A DNA stretch of 64,000 nt from Aquipseudomonas alcaligenes MRY13-0052 (lineage in GTDB: Bacteria; Pseudomonadota; Gammaproteobacteria; Pseudomonadales; Pseudomonadaceae): NCBI GenBank assembly GCA_000474255.1, contig BATO01000012.1, forward strand, positions 49,295 through 113,294. The letters are read 5' to 3'. Positions 1 through 9,015 of this stretch are shown piece after piece. The notes beneath the pieces are model-generated. The model was given only the letters and a program-made list of their open reading frames with translations, was not told where the DNA came from and made no database searches. A program made the translations under genes and the position numbers. The first letter of the stretch is position 1, and each line of letters opens with the position of its first letter.

Positions 1-634
1 GTTCGAACATCCACTGGCCATCGACCAAGCGGTAGTTGAGGCGGTCGTGCAGGCGGCTCGGACGGCCCTGCCAGAACTCGACGCGCTCCGGCAGCAGGCG
101 GTAGCCGCCCCAGTGCGGCGGGCAGGTGGGCGCCAGGTTGAGGAAGCGTCGCTCGGTCTCGGCGAGCAGCTGTTCCAGCTCGGCGCGGTCGGCGATCACC
201 CGGCTCTGGGGTGAAGCCCAGGCACCGATGCGGCTGCCCAGCGGGCGCACCTGGAAATAGGCGTCCGACTCTTCGGCGGTGACCCGCTCCACCCGGCCTT
301 CGATGCGCACCTGGCGCTCCAGGCTGGGCCAGAAGAAGGTCATGGCGGCGAACGGGCGGGCCGCGAGCTGCTCGCCCTTGGCGCTGTCGTAGTTGCTGAA
401 GAAGGTGAAGCCCCGCGCATCGAGCCCCTTGAGCAGGAGCACCCGGCAATGCGGGCGGCCGTCGGCGTCGACGGTCGCCAGGGTCATGGCGTTGGGTTCG
501 ACCGGCAGCTGCTCGGTCTTCACCGCATCACCGAACCATTGCTGGAACAGGGCGAAAGGCTCCTGGGGAGCCTGGGCTTCGCTGAGGCCGTCGCGGGTGT
601 AGTCGCGACGCATGTCGGCGAGGGTCTGGGTCAT
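1..634 (-). CDS. pdxH: pyridoxamine 5'-phosphate oxidase (3' end cut by window edge)
   Basis: Oxidises pyridoxine or pyridoxamine 5'-phosphate to pyridoxal 5'-phosphate with FMN and O2, the last step of vitamin B6 synthesis and salvage, in the cytoplasm. The ATG at 634 opens [17 protein letters not shown], the conserved PdxH start. FMN-binding segments follow ([19 protein letters not shown], then [16 protein letters not shown]), with the C-terminal [17 protein letters not shown] signature. About 211 codons are visible against a usual length near 215, so only the last few residues lie outside the window. It is followed on the same strand by an OmpA-family gene's control region; no shared operon is evident. 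Confidence 0.97.
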   Translation of the reverse strand, partial: MTQTLADMRRDYTRDGLSEAQAPQEPFALFQQWFGDAVKTEQLPVEPNAMTLATVDADGRPHCRVLLLKGLDARGFTFFSNYDSAKGEQLAARPFAAMTFFWPSLERQVRIEGRVERVTAEESDAYFQVRPLGSRIGAWASPQSRVIADRAELEQLLAETERRFLNLAPTCPPHWGGYRLLPERVEFWQGRPSRLHDRLNYRLVDGQWMFE

Positions 635-679
635 CTCGGCGTCCTGCAAAAGGAAAGGCCTAGCTTACCCAAGCAAGGC

Positions 680-1384
680 TCATTTGCCTTGATCTGCCGC
701 AACCACTTGCTGGGCCACCTTCGGCGGCTGGTTGTAGCGGGCCAGCAGGGCGACCAGGGTGTCCTGCGGGGTGAGGAGGATTTCCACGCGGCGGTTCAGG
801 GCGCGGCCGTCCTTGCTGTCGTTGGCGGCACGGGGCATGTCGGAGCCGACACCCTTGAGCGACAGGCGGTCGCGCTGCAGGCCACTGAGGCGGAAGATCG
901 CCGCCACCGCCTGGGCGCGCTCCTGGCTGAGCTTGCGGTTGAGGGCGTCTTCGCCGGAGGTGTCGGCATGGCCGAGAACCAGCACACCGGTCTTCGGATC
1001 GCCTTCCACCAGCTTGGCGACACGACTGAAGGGGCCGAGGGTGATGGGCAGCAGCATGCTGGGGCGATCAGGGTTGAAGGAACCTTCCACCGGCGCGGTG
1101 ACCACCAGCAGGTTATCGCGGCGCTCCACTTCCAGCTTGCTGTCCTTCACCGCCTCGCGCAGGCGCGGCTCGTACTGGTCCAGCCAGGCCTGGGTGAGCT
1201 TCTGGTCGACCTTGGGCACCTCGGCCTTGGCCACCTTGTCGTCGCTGCTACCGAACGGCCACCACCAATGGCTGGTGCCGCTGTTCTGCGCGTGGGCTTC
1301 CGCAGCCGGCTTGTCGTGGCTGAAGGTGCTGCAACCGGAAACGGTCATGCAGAGGATCAAGGTGGACGACTTGAGCAGCTTCAT
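680..1384 (-). CDS. OmpA-family outer-membrane lipoprotein
   Basis: Predicted peptidoglycan-binding lipoprotein of 234 residues. The start at 1384 was chosen because it places a lipoprotein signal peptide at the N terminus (lipobox TVSGC, Cys18); upstream in-frame codons would bury it. The C-terminal OmpA domain spans about residues 90-207, with the peptidoglycan-contact elements HADTSG (140-145) and the NRRVEI stretch (197-202). The middle is Trp- and Lys-rich without recognisable motifs. It lies beside pdxH as PA1048 lies beside PA1049 in PAO1 (from memory). Likely role: envelope tethering. No specific function is known to me. Confidence 0.9.
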   Translation of the reverse strand: MKLLKSSTLILCMTVSGCSTFSHDKPAAEAHAQNSGTSHWWWPFGSSDDKVAKAEVPKVDQKLTQAWLDQYEPRLREAVKDSKLEVERRDNLLVVTAPVEGSFNPDRPSMLLPITLGPFSRVAKLVEGDPKTGVLVLGHADTSGEDALNRKLSQERAQAVAAIFRLSGLQRDRLSLKGVGSDMPRAANDSKDGRALNRRVEILLTPQDTLVALLARYNQPPKVAQQVVAADQGK

Positions 1385-1525
1385 CGCGGGGCCCCCGTAA
1401 CAGGTAAAAGGAGAAGGCGATACGCCATCGCATGATGGCGCATCAATCTCAGGTACAGGCTGAAATTCTGGACGCAACCCCTTCATCCGCAAAGGGATAT
1501 TCCGTGCAACTGACGAGCGGTTCCG

Positions 1526-2671
1526 CTACAGGCAGCTCGCCAGGGTGCGGGCCAGATGCTGGGCGCGCGGGTCCATCAGCACATAGGGGCCGAGGGTGTT
1601 GGTGACGAAACCGAAAGCGACCTCACGCTCGGGATCGGCGAAACCGATGGAGCCACCGGCGCCGGGGTGACCGAAGGCCAGGCGGCCCATGCCGTAGGTG
1701 GCGTTGGCCACGTCCGGCTGGTCGAGCATGCAGCCCAGGCCGAAACGGGTGCGGGTCAGCAGGGTGCGGTCGTCGCCGATGGCGTGCTCGCGGGTGAGCT
1801 CGGCGAGCAGCGCGGAGTCAAGCAACTGGCCGTCCAGCAGGCCGGCGTAGAAACCCGCCAGGCTGCGGGCATTGCCGTGGCCGTTGGCCGCCGGCTGCTG
1901 CATGCGCCGCCATTCCGGCTTGTTGGTGCTGGTCATGATCGACGGCGGGTTGGTGAAGGCGCGGGTACTGAGGGCCGTGGGCTCGGTCATCATGCACTTG
2001 AGCAGGCGCTGGGCCGAAGCGTCGCCCATATTGCCCTTGGCGCGGGCGATGTGGGCCACCCGGTGGAACTCGGCGTCATCCAGGCCGACGTGGAAATCCA
2101 GCCCCAGGGGGCGGGCGATACGCGCGGCGATGGATTCACCCGGGCCACGGCCATCGGCCAGGCGGATCGCCTCACCGGCCAGCCAGCCGTAGGTGATGGG
2201 GGCGTAGCCGTGTTCCTCGCCGGGCGTCCACCAGGGTTCCTCGGCGGCCAGGGCGGCGGTCATCGCCTGCCAGTCGTAGAGCGCTTCGGCCGGCAGCGGC
2301 TGACGGATCGCCGGCAGGCCGGCACGGTGACTGAGCAACTGGCGCAGGGTGATGCGCTCCTTGCCGGCGGCGGCGAACTCGGGCCAGTAGCGGGCCACGG
2401 GGACGTCCAGCTCGAGCTTGCCCTCGCCCACCAGCTGCAACGCAGTGACGGCGGTGAAGGTCTTGGTGCAGGAGAACAGGTTGAGGATGGTGTCGGTCTG
2501 CCAGGCCTCCTGGCCGTCCTTGTCGGCCACCCCGGCCCAGAGGTCGAGCACGGTCTCGCCGCCCACCTGGACGCAGAGCGCGGCGCCGCGCTCCTGGGAG
2601 TCGTCGAACAGGGCGGCGAACGCGTCGCGCACCGCTTCGAAACGCAAGTCGAAGTAACCCTGGGTCTGCAC
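1526..2671 (-). CDS. serine hydrolase, beta-lactamase/EstB-like family (PF00144)
   Basis: About 381 residues, the usual length of EstB-type esterases (family VIII) with a class C beta-lactamase fold. The nucleophile motif SCTK lies near residue 67, the GYAPITYGW segment near 156 supplies the general-base Tyr, and HPGAGGS lies near the C terminus. No signal peptide is seen, so it is probably cytoplasmic. Start choice: two in-frame GTG codons exist, at 2677 and 2671. The GAGGAG ribosome site sits one base from the first and about seven from the second, so 2671 is preferred. Substrate unknown; ester hydrolysis is inferred from family membership. Confidence 0.85.
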   Translation of the reverse strand: MQTQGYFDLRFEAVRDAFAALFDDSQERGAALCVQVGGETVLDLWAGVADKDGQEAWQTDTILNLFSCTKTFTAVTALQLVGEGKLELDVPVARYWPEFAAAGKERITLRQLLSHRAGLPAIRQPLPAEALYDWQAMTAALAAEEPWWTPGEEHGYAPITYGWLAGEAIRLADGRGPGESIAARIARPLGLDFHVGLDDAEFHRVAHIARAKGNMGDASAQRLLKCMMTEPTALSTRAFTNPPSIMTSTNKPEWRRMQQPAANGHGNARSLAGFYAGLLDGQLLDSALLAELTREHAIGDDRTLLTRTRFGLGCMLDQPDVANATYGMGRLAFGHPGAGGSIGFADPEREVAFGFVTNTLGPYVLMDPRAQHLARTLASCL

Positions 2672-2684
2672 CGGCACTCTCCTC

Positions 2685-2724
2685 GGAAAAAAATGACGGC
2701 GGCATTGTTACCAATGCCGCCGTC
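2685..2724 (-). terminator. rho-independent terminator after the agarase-like gene
   Basis: A perfect 13-bp stem (arms at 2695-2707 and 2712-2724, loop of 4) is followed on the minus strand by a run of seven T. It separates the agarase-like gene from the downstream hydrolase, so the two are probably transcribed independently. Confidence 0.9.
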
Positions 2725-2777
2725 CTTTGGGAACCTCGCCGAAGTTCGGCGCAGGGTCCATCGGTCAGTCGAATGAC

Positions 2778-5252
2778 TCAGGATGCATCAGGCGCATCCT
2801 GCTTCTGCGCCGGGTCGGTCTCGACCTTGGGCGCCGGGTCCGGCTTGGGCGTAGCTTCGTCTGTGGGCTTGCCGACGGGCTTCTCCGATTGCTCGGGCTG
2901 CTCGGCAGGCACTGGCGCAGCAGGCTCGGCTTGCGGTTTGGCCTCAGGCTTCGGCTCGGGTTTCGACTCAGGCTTGGCTTCGGGCTTGGCGGCAGGTGCC
3001 GCGGCGGGCTTCTGCTCGGGCTTGGCTGCAGCCTTCTCCGCCGGCTTGTCGGCCGGTTTGGCTTCTACGGGCTTGGCTTCGGCGGGTTTGGCCAGTTGGG
3101 CGGCGACATCCAGGTTGGCCTTGCGCACCGCCTTGATGAAGCCGTCGTAGGGACGGTCGGTGATGCCCACCAGGCCGAGGTGGCCGTTCTCGCCGTCGAG
3201 CAGGCGGCCGCTGGCCGGCTGGTCGAGGTACTGGAACCAGTGGGCGCCGACGATCAGCTTCTCCTCCAGGGCCTTCTTGAGGAAGTTGGCGTAGGCCGGG
3301 CCACGCTCCTCTTCCTTGTAGACCTCGGCGACGCCGCCCCAGAACGGGCCGCGATCGCGGGAGCCGAAGTGGAACTCGGTGACCATCAGCGGCTTGTCCA
3401 GCTGGCGCAGGTACTCGAAGTCGTAACCGTGCTGCGGCTCGCGGGTATAGAAGTTGAAGCTCAGCACATCGCAGTACTGGGCGCAGGACTCCACCGCCTC
3501 CGGCACGCTCGCGGCGAAACGGCCGCCCAGCAGCAGGTGGTTCGGCGCGTGCCACTTCATCGACTCGGCGATGGTCTTGAAGTAGGTGTCGGCGAAGAAG
3601 CGCTGGAAGCGCTTGAGGTCTTCCTCGATGGCCGGGTGCTCGGGGTTCGGCAGCGGCGCCTCGAAGCCCGGGTCCTCCATCAGCTCCCAGGCCGGCAGCT
3701 CGATACCCCAGGCCTGGGACAGGCCCTGCTGGTTGCGGTACTTGTCACGCAGCTGCTTGAGGAAGGCACGCTTGGCCGGTACGTCGGTGGTCAGGCGCAG
3801 GGTGCCGTAGGCCAGGGCGTAGCGGGATTTCGGGTCGGCGCCGGGGCCGGCCCAGGCCAGCTCGTTGTCGGCGAAGTAGCCGATCAGCCAGGGGTCGTCA
3901 CGGTGGTCACGGGCGGCGATGGCGATGGCACGCTCGGCGGCCATGGCGAAGCGCGGGTCGAAGGGGTCGGGCATGCCCCCCCACCAGTCGAGCCCGGTGC
4001 TGATGGTGGCGTAGTCGCCATGGATCGACAGCGGGATGGTGTAGGGCATGCGCTGGCTGGTGTTGAACTCGCCCGCGCTCCAGTTGCCGACGGTGTTGAA
4101 CCCCCAGGCCTTCAGGCGCGCGATGCTGTGGTCGACCCAGCGGGCCTTGTCCTGCTTGCCGTAGGTGCGCTCCAGGTTGGCGCCGTAGAAGTCGTACCAG
4201 CGGCCATGGTCGAAATTACGACCCTTGGTGGAACCGGTGTCGCGGCGGCTGTCGCCATTGCCGTACCAGGCGGCCAGGGGCTCGCCGTCCTTGGGCAGCG
4301 CAGTGAACATCGACTCGCGGCCTTCGACGTAGGTCTGGCTGTGCTCGGGGGTGACGGCGTTGACGCCGAGGGAATAGAAGGGATGGCCGTCCGGGGTCAC
4401 CAGGTACCAGCGCTCGTCGCGCTTCTCGGTGCGGAAGAAGCCCTTGGCCTCGAAGCTCGGGCCGGCCAACCAGCCGCCGTAGGGGTCCTGCTCGGGCAGC
4501 TTCTTCTGCCAGTCGTCGAGCTGCTTCTGCTCCTGCTGGGCAGCGTTCTTGAGCTGCTCGTCGTTCTTGATCTTCTCCGGCCAGTCGCCGCGGGTGTACT
4601 GGCCGTAGGTGTCGATCAGGCCCTTGTAGTAGTCGTCCTGCAGGCTTTGCTCGGCGGTGCCGAAACGGCCCAGGAGGACGCTCTGCACGGCGTTGGGGTG
4701 GTCGAGGGACAGGGTCACGGCGCTGACCTTGGTCAGGTCCAGTTCGCCTTCCACCTCGGTGGCCAGCAGGTAGCGCTTGCCGTCGCGGCTCCAGGGTTGC
4801 GGCGGCGCGGCACGCATGCCATGGGCGCGGGGCGAGGTGGCGGTGAGCGGCACCAGCAGCGTCTGAGACGGGCCGGCCGGCAGGGCCAGGCGGGTGCGCA
4901 CGGTCTTGCCGTCGGCGCTTTCGATGGTCACGTCCAGGGTCAGGGCCCAGTCCATGGCGCTCTGCAGGCGCAGGCTCATGGCACCGGCCTTGCTCCAGTC
5001 CCAGGTGCCGTTCTGCGGCGCGAGGCGCAGGCTGGGCTTGTCGGCCTGGTTGAAATTGAGACGGCGGAGGATTTCGCCCTCGGGCGTGTTCTCGGCGGTC
5101 ACGCTGGGCAGGCCCGCGTCCTGGGTGGTGACGGTGACGGAGTCCAGCGGGCGTACGAAGTTGAACAGTGTCTCGGCCTGCGCCGCCGTGCTCAAGCCAC
5201 CGATGGCGAGCAGGATGGGCAGCAGCAGCGCTGGTTTGGTTCTGGATGACAT
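2778..5252 (-). CDS. secreted beta-agarase-like glycoside hydrolase with Lys/Pro/Ala-rich tail
   Basis: 824 residues. A cleavable signal peptide (residues 1 to about 26, ending AQAE) indicates export. The central region, about 270-690, has the hallmarks of a clan GH-A TIM barrel related to GH50-type agarases: WYLVTPDGHPFYSLGVNAV, IGYFADNELAW with a likely acid/base Glu, and LMVTEFHFGSRD with a likely nucleophile Glu. The last ~115 residues are low-complexity repeats of Ala, Lys, Pro and Glu, probably an extended wall-spanning or surface linker. The start at 5252 was chosen because the signal peptide begins there; an in-frame ATG lies six codons upstream. Substrate is not shown; most pseudomonads do not eat agar, so agarase is a family label. 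Confidence 0.85.
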   Translation of the reverse strand: MSSRTKPALLLPILLAIGGLSTAAQAETLFNFVRPLDSVTVTTQDAGLPSVTAENTPEGEILRRLNFNQADKPSLRLAPQNGTWDWSKAGAMSLRLQSAMDWALTLDVTIESADGKTVRTRLALPAGPSQTLLVPLTATSPRAHGMRAAPPQPWSRDGKRYLLATEVEGELDLTKVSAVTLSLDHPNAVQSVLLGRFGTAEQSLQDDYYKGLIDTYGQYTRGDWPEKIKNDEQLKNAAQQEQKQLDDWQKKLPEQDPYGGWLAGPSFEAKGFFRTEKRDERWYLVTPDGHPFYSLGVNAVTPEHSQTYVEGRESMFTALPKDGEPLAAWYGNGDSRRDTGSTKGRNFDHGRWYDFYGANLERTYGKQDKARWVDHSIARLKAWGFNTVGNWSAGEFNTSQRMPYTIPLSIHGDYATISTGLDWWGGMPDPFDPRFAMAAERAIAIAARDHRDDPWLIGYFADNELAWAGPGADPKSRYALAYGTLRLTTDVPAKRAFLKQLRDKYRNQQGLSQAWGIELPAWELMEDPGFEAPLPNPEHPAIEEDLKRFQRFFADTYFKTIAESMKWHAPNHLLLGGRFAASVPEAVESCAQYCDVLSFNFYTREPQHGYDFEYLRQLDKPLMVTEFHFGSRDRGPFWGGVAEVYKEEERGPAYANFLKKALEEKLIVGAHWFQYLDQPASGRLLDGENGHLGLVGITDRPYDGFIKAVRKANLDVAAQLAKPAEAKPVEAKPADKPAEKAAAKPEQKPAAAPAAKPEAKPESKPEPKPEAKPQAEPAAPVPAEQPEQSEKPVGKPTDEATPKPDPAPKVETDPAQKQDAPDAS

Positions 5253-5390
5253 GAAACCGATTCCCCACATGAAGTCAGTGCATAGACAGCGGAATGGGCG
5301 AATGTTGCCCGCGATCTGCAAAACCGTGCCCGCGCAAGCCGGCAATGATCGCAGAGGCGGGCCCGGCGTCAAGCGCCGCGGTGGTCTGTT

Positions 5391-7535
5391 TCAGCCGATC
5401 TCGCGGCGGAAGGGCGGCAGCGCGTTGAGAATCGCCTTGCCATAACGCTGGGTGACGACCCGTCGGTCGAGCAGGGTGATGGTGCCGCGATCGGATTCCG
5501 TGCGCAGCAGGCGACCGCAGGCCTGCACCAGGCGCAACGAGGCGTCGGGCACGGCGATCTCCATGAAGGGGTTGCCGCCGCGCGCCTCGATCCATTCCGA
5601 CAGCGCGGCTTCCACCGGGTCGTCGGGCACGGCGAAGGGGATCTTGGCGATCACCACGTGCTCGCAGTAGGCGCCGGGCAGGTCGACGCCCTCGGCGAAG
5701 CTGGCCAGGCCGAACAGCACGCTGGTCTCGCCGTCGTCCACCCGCTGCTTGTGCTTGTTCAGGGTTTCCTGCTTGGACAGGTTGCCCTGGATCAGCACGC
5801 GCTTGCGCCAGTCGCGGTCGAGGCCGTCGAAGACGTCCTGCATCTGCTTGCGCGAGGCGTAGAGCACCAGGGTGCCGCGCGAGCCTTCGACCAGCTGCGG
5901 CAGGTCGCGGATGATCGCCGCGGTGTGGGCGGCGGCATCGCGCGGGTCGGCCTTGAGGTCCGGCACCTTGAGCACGCCGGCATCGGCGTGGTGGAAGGGG
6001 CTGGGCACCACGGCGGTGACGGCCTTCTTCGGCAGGCCGGCGCGCATGCGGTAGCGGTCGAAGGTGCCGAGCGCGGTGAGGGTCGCGGAGGTCACCAGGG
6101 CGCCGTAGGCGACGTTCCACAGGTTCCGCCGCAGGGTCTCGGCGGCGAGGATCGGGCTGGCGTTGACTTCGATGTCGTAGGCCGAACCGAACTCGGCCAG
6201 GGTCAGCCAGCGCGCCATGGGCGGGCTTTCTTCCGGGTCTTCGGCGGTGAAGGCGGTCCACAGCTCCCAGTTGCCCTGGGCACGCGTTTGCAGGCTGCCG
6301 AACAGCGGGTACCACTCCTCGGCCTGGTGGCTGGCGATGCCGACGCCGGCCTCCCCGTCCATGGCTTCCTTGAGCAGTTCGGTGAGCCGGGTGAAGACGT
6401 CGTTGAGCTTGGCGAAGCCCTTCTTCAGCTCGATGCCCATTTCGATCAGGTGCTCGGGCACCACGCCGGCCTCGAAGCGGTGGCGCGGGCGCTCGCGGCC
6501 CTCCATGTCTTCGCCGGCACGGAAGTCGGCGACCTCCTCGCAGGCGGTGAACATGAACTGCTGCTGGGTGCGGATTTCCCGCGCCAGTTCCGGCACGTTC
6601 TCGATCAGGCGGCCCAGGTCGCCCGGCAGCGGGTGCTGGGCGAGGAGCTTGGTGAGGTTCTTGGCCACCGTCTCCAGCCAGTCGGCGGTGGAGCGCAGGC
6701 GGGTGAAATGGGCGAAGTGGCCGATGGCCTTGTCCGGCAGGTGGTGGCCTTCGTCGAACACATAGAGGGTTTCGCGCGGGTCCGGCAGCACCGCGCCGCC
6801 GCCCAGGGCCAGGTCGGCGAGGACCATGTCGTGGTTGGTGACGATCACGTCCACCTTGGTCATGCCCTCGCGCGCCTTATAGAAGGCGCACTGCTGGAAG
6901 TTGGGGCAATGGCGCTTGGTGCACTGGCTGTGGTCGGTGGTGACGCGGGCCCAGTCCTGGTCCTCGATGGCCTCGGGCCAGGAGTCGCGGTCACCGTCCC
7001 AGCGGTTGCCGGCGAGCTTCTCGATCATCTGGTTGAGCAGCTTCTGGCCGCTCTCGTCGACGTCGATGCGGAAGCCTTCATCGGCGAACAGCTGGGCGGT
7101 GGCGTTCTGCGCCTGGCCGTCCTGCAGCAGCATGTCGAGCTTGGACAGGCACAGGTAGCGGCCGCGCCCCTTGGCCAGGGCGAAGCTGAAGTTGAGACCG
7201 CTGTTGCGGATCAGGTCGGGCAGGTCCTTGTGGACGATCTGCTCCTGCAGCGCCACCGTGGCGGTGGCGATCACCAGGCGCTTGCCGGCGGCCTTGGCCG
7301 AGGGGATGGCCGCCAGGCTGTAGGCGACCGTCTTGCCGGTGCCGGTGCCCGCCTCCACCGCGACAACGGCGGGCTCGCCATCGCGATGGCCTTCGTCGTC
7401 GGTCTTGATGGCACCCAGCACCTTGGCCACTTCGGCGATCATCAGGCGCTGGCCATAGCGGGCCTTGAGCCCCTTGGCTTCGAGAAAACGGGAGTAGGCG
7501 CCCTGGATCTGGGACTTGAGTTCGGTGCTGAGCAT
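5391..7535 (-). CDS. dinG: ATP-dependent DNA helicase DinG (XPD-like, 4Fe-4S)
   Basis: Superfamily 2 iron-sulfur helicase of 714 residues, moving 5' to 3' and acting on R-loops and other structures in DNA repair. Walker A GTGTGKT lies at 63-69 and the DEGH box at 261-264. Four cysteines placed as in XPD/DinG (C129, C205, C210, C216) should hold a 4Fe-4S cluster. The C-terminal motif is QACGRLLR. A LexA-type palindrome lies 22 bp upstream of the ATG, so SOS induction is likely, as for E. coli dinG. The gene is divergent from a small membrane-protein gene sharing that site. Confidence 0.96.
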   Translation of the reverse strand: MLSTELKSQIQGAYSRFLEAKGLKARYGQRLMIAEVAKVLGAIKTDDEGHRDGEPAVVAVEAGTGTGKTVAYSLAAIPSAKAAGKRLVIATATVALQEQIVHKDLPDLIRNSGLNFSFALAKGRGRYLCLSKLDMLLQDGQAQNATAQLFADEGFRIDVDESGQKLLNQMIEKLAGNRWDGDRDSWPEAIEDQDWARVTTDHSQCTKRHCPNFQQCAFYKAREGMTKVDVIVTNHDMVLADLALGGGAVLPDPRETLYVFDEGHHLPDKAIGHFAHFTRLRSTADWLETVAKNLTKLLAQHPLPGDLGRLIENVPELAREIRTQQQFMFTACEEVADFRAGEDMEGRERPRHRFEAGVVPEHLIEMGIELKKGFAKLNDVFTRLTELLKEAMDGEAGVGIASHQAEEWYPLFGSLQTRAQGNWELWTAFTAEDPEESPPMARWLTLAEFGSAYDIEVNASPILAAETLRRNLWNVAYGALVTSATLTALGTFDRYRMRAGLPKKAVTAVVPSPFHHADAGVLKVPDLKADPRDAAAHTAAIIRDLPQLVEGSRGTLVLYASRKQMQDVFDGLDRDWRKRVLIQGNLSKQETLNKHKQRVDDGETSVLFGLASFAEGVDLPGAYCEHVVIAKIPFAVPDDPVEAALSEWIEARGGNPFMEIAVPDASLRLVQACGRLLRTESDRGTITLLDRRVVTQRYGKAILNALPPFRREIG

Positions 7536-7557
7536 GGATTCTTGCGGGCGCGAAAGG

Positions 7558-7573
7558 CTGGATAAATTTTCAG
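7558..7573. promoter_or_regulatory. LexA (SOS) box between dinG and a CopD-like gene
   Basis: The 16-bp sequence CTGGATAAATTTTCAG fits the LexA consensus CTG-N10-CAG with an AT-rich core. It is 22 bp from the dinG start and about 55 bp from the divergent plus-strand start, where a TATCAT (7591-7596) could be the -10. A single site could therefore repress both genes. I recall that both PAO1 orthologues were listed as LexA-controlled. Confidence 0.9.
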
Positions 7574-7628
7574 TACTTTAACAGGGCGGCTATCATAGCG
7601 CGCCTTGTTTCCGACTGGAGAAAACCCG

Positions 7629-8093
7629 ATGACGCCCTTCGCCGCCCTCTACGCCGTCCACGTCCTCGCCGCCCTGGTGTGGGTCGGCGGCATGTTCTTC
7701 GCGTGGATGGTGCTGCGCCCCGCCGCCGTCCAGGCGCTCGATGCGCCGGCACGGCTGAAGCTGTGGGTGGAGGTGTTCCGCCGCTTCTTCCTCTGGGTCT
7801 GGGTGGCGGTGGTGCTGCTACCGGTGAGCGGCGTGGGGATGATGCACATGCGCTTCGCCGGCTTCGACGGTGCGCCGCGCTACGTGCACATCATGATGGG
7901 CCTGTACATCGCCATGCTGGCGCTGTTCCTGCGGGTCAACGCACTGCAGCTGCCCGAGCTGCGCCGCGCCGTGGCCGCCGAGGATTGGCCGGCAGGCGGT
8001 GCGGTACTGGCCCGCATCCGCCGCCTGGTGGGCAGCAACCTGCTGCTGGGTTTGTTCCTGATAGCGATCGCTGCGGCGCGCCCGAATTTCTAA
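7629..8093 (+). CDS. small integral membrane protein, CopD family
   Basis: 154 residues with four hydrophobic segments (about 5-28, 50-72, 85-105, 130-150), so an inner-membrane four-helix protein. The pattern HVLAALVWVGGMFF with later His and Met residues (MMHMR, HIMMG) resembles CopD-family domains, which are linked to copper or haem handling. The start at 7629 has a GGAG site 9-10 bp upstream. It is divergent from dinG and shares its LexA box, suggesting DNA-damage induction. Why a membrane protein should be SOS-controlled is unknown. Confidence 0.85.
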   Translation: MTPFAALYAVHVLAALVWVGGMFFAWMVLRPAAVQALDAPARLKLWVEVFRRFFLWVWVAVVLLPVSGVGMMHMRFAGFDGAPRYVHIMMGLYIAMLALFLRVNALQLPELRRAVAAEDWPAGGAVLARIRRLVGSNLLLGLFLIAIAAARPNF

Positions 8094-8094
8094 A

Positions 8095-8213
8095 AACTAT
8101 CTGCGTTGCCATTGCTGCGTTAAAAACAGGCTCAACGTGCTCATTTACACTGCGTAAACTGCGCTTTTCGCCTGTTTTTGCCTTGCACTGACGGCCTCGC
8201 CTACGTTTTTAGA
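8095..8213. repeat. intergenic palindromic repeat of Pseudomonas type
   Basis: About 120 bp between two convergent genes. Outer arms AAAAACAGGC (8122-8131) and GCCTGTTTTT (8170-8179) are perfect inverted repeats, and a smaller nested TTTAC...GTAAA hairpin lies between them. From memory this element occurs at many gene ends in pseudomonads. It may act as a bidirectional terminator or transcript-end stabiliser here. Confidence 0.7.
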
Positions 8214-8250
8214 GGTGCCCGAGGACGCGGCACAGCGATTCTTCAAGCTT

Positions 8251-9015
8251 TTACTGGATACGCACCACATCGAGCTGGCCGGCAGCCCCCGCGCTGCCCG
8301 GCTGGCCAGGTTGCCCCGGGCGGCCCTTGGCGCCGGCAGCGGTGCGGTAGAACAGGCAACCCTTGGCGGAACCGCCACTGCCCGCCGCGCCGGCTTCACC
8401 CGCCGGGCCACCGGCACCGCCTTCCAGGCGCACCTTCACCTGCTCGACAGGGAAGTCCGTCGGCACTTCCAGGCGGATATGGCCACCCGCGCCGCCAGCC
8501 TGGCCGTCACCGCCGTTCTGGCCGTCATAGCCACGGCTGGCACTGCCCCAGAGGCAGCCGCCGGCATCGCCATCGGCACCGGCGAGCCCGCTGTAGCCTG
8601 GCGTTCCGATGCCACCGCGGACATCCAGGGTGATCTCGTCCACCCGCACCTGCTCCAGGCGCAGGCTCAGGTCGCGCCCGGCGCTGGCGCCTTTCTTCAT
8701 GCTGCCGGCCGCGCCGGATGCGGTGATGTGACCACCGGTGCCAATCTCACCCTGGCGCACCACCAGGCTGAAGGGCTGGTCGGACGGGGCGATGCCGATG
8801 CGCGCGTCGCGACCCATCACCAGCTCGCCAATGCGCAGCTCGGTGACGCTGGCCGGGATCACCAGGGTGCCGTAATCGTTGACCACCACGCGGTCGAGGC
8901 TGAGGGAGCCGACCCGGGCCGGCAGTTTGAGCAGGCTGTTGGCATCGACGCTGACGCCGCTTTCGGCCAGGACGACAGGGCTGGCCAGCAGGGCCAGCAG
9001 GCAGTACTTACGCAT
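8251..9015 (-). CDS. secreted glycine-rich, collagen-like protein of unknown function
   Basis: 254 residues beginning MRKYCLLALLASPVVLAES, a typical cleavable signal peptide. Residues about 25-140 form a beta-rich region (many VTELRIGEL-like alternations). From about 95 onward there are many Gly-rich runs such as GGDGQAGGAGG and GRPGQPGQPGSAG, some with the G-x-y periodicity of collagen. Two cysteines (in GGCLWG and KGCLFYR) flank the Gly blocks. The start at 9015 overlaps the end of the upstream gene by 8 bp, so the two are probably cotranscribed. No enzyme motif is seen; a surface or structural role is a guess. Confidence 0.75.
   Translation of the reverse strand: MRKYCLLALLASPVVLAESGVSVDANSLLKLPARVGSLSLDRVVVNDYGTLVIPASVTELRIGELVMGRDARIGIAPSDQPFSLVVRQGEIGTGGHITASGAAGSMKKGASAGRDLSLRLEQVRVDEITLDVRGGIGTPGYSGLAGADGDAGGCLWGSASRGYDGQNGGDGQAGGAGGHIRLEVPTDFPVEQVKVRLEGGAGGPAGEAGAAGSGGSAKGCLFYRTAAGAKGRPGQPGQPGSAGAAGQLDVVRIQ

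Noticed and set aside
2778..3125. Repetitive sequence that could suggest a CRISPR or satellite repeat
   Set aside because: It encodes the Lys/Pro/Ala-rich tail of the agarase-like protein in frame; repeats are irregular and without spacers.
2727..5249. 840-codon open frame opposite the agarase-like gene
   Set aside because: High GC leaves antisense frames open. Its product is a Gly/Leu/Val/Arg-rich string without motifs, while the minus strand encodes a recognisable enzyme.
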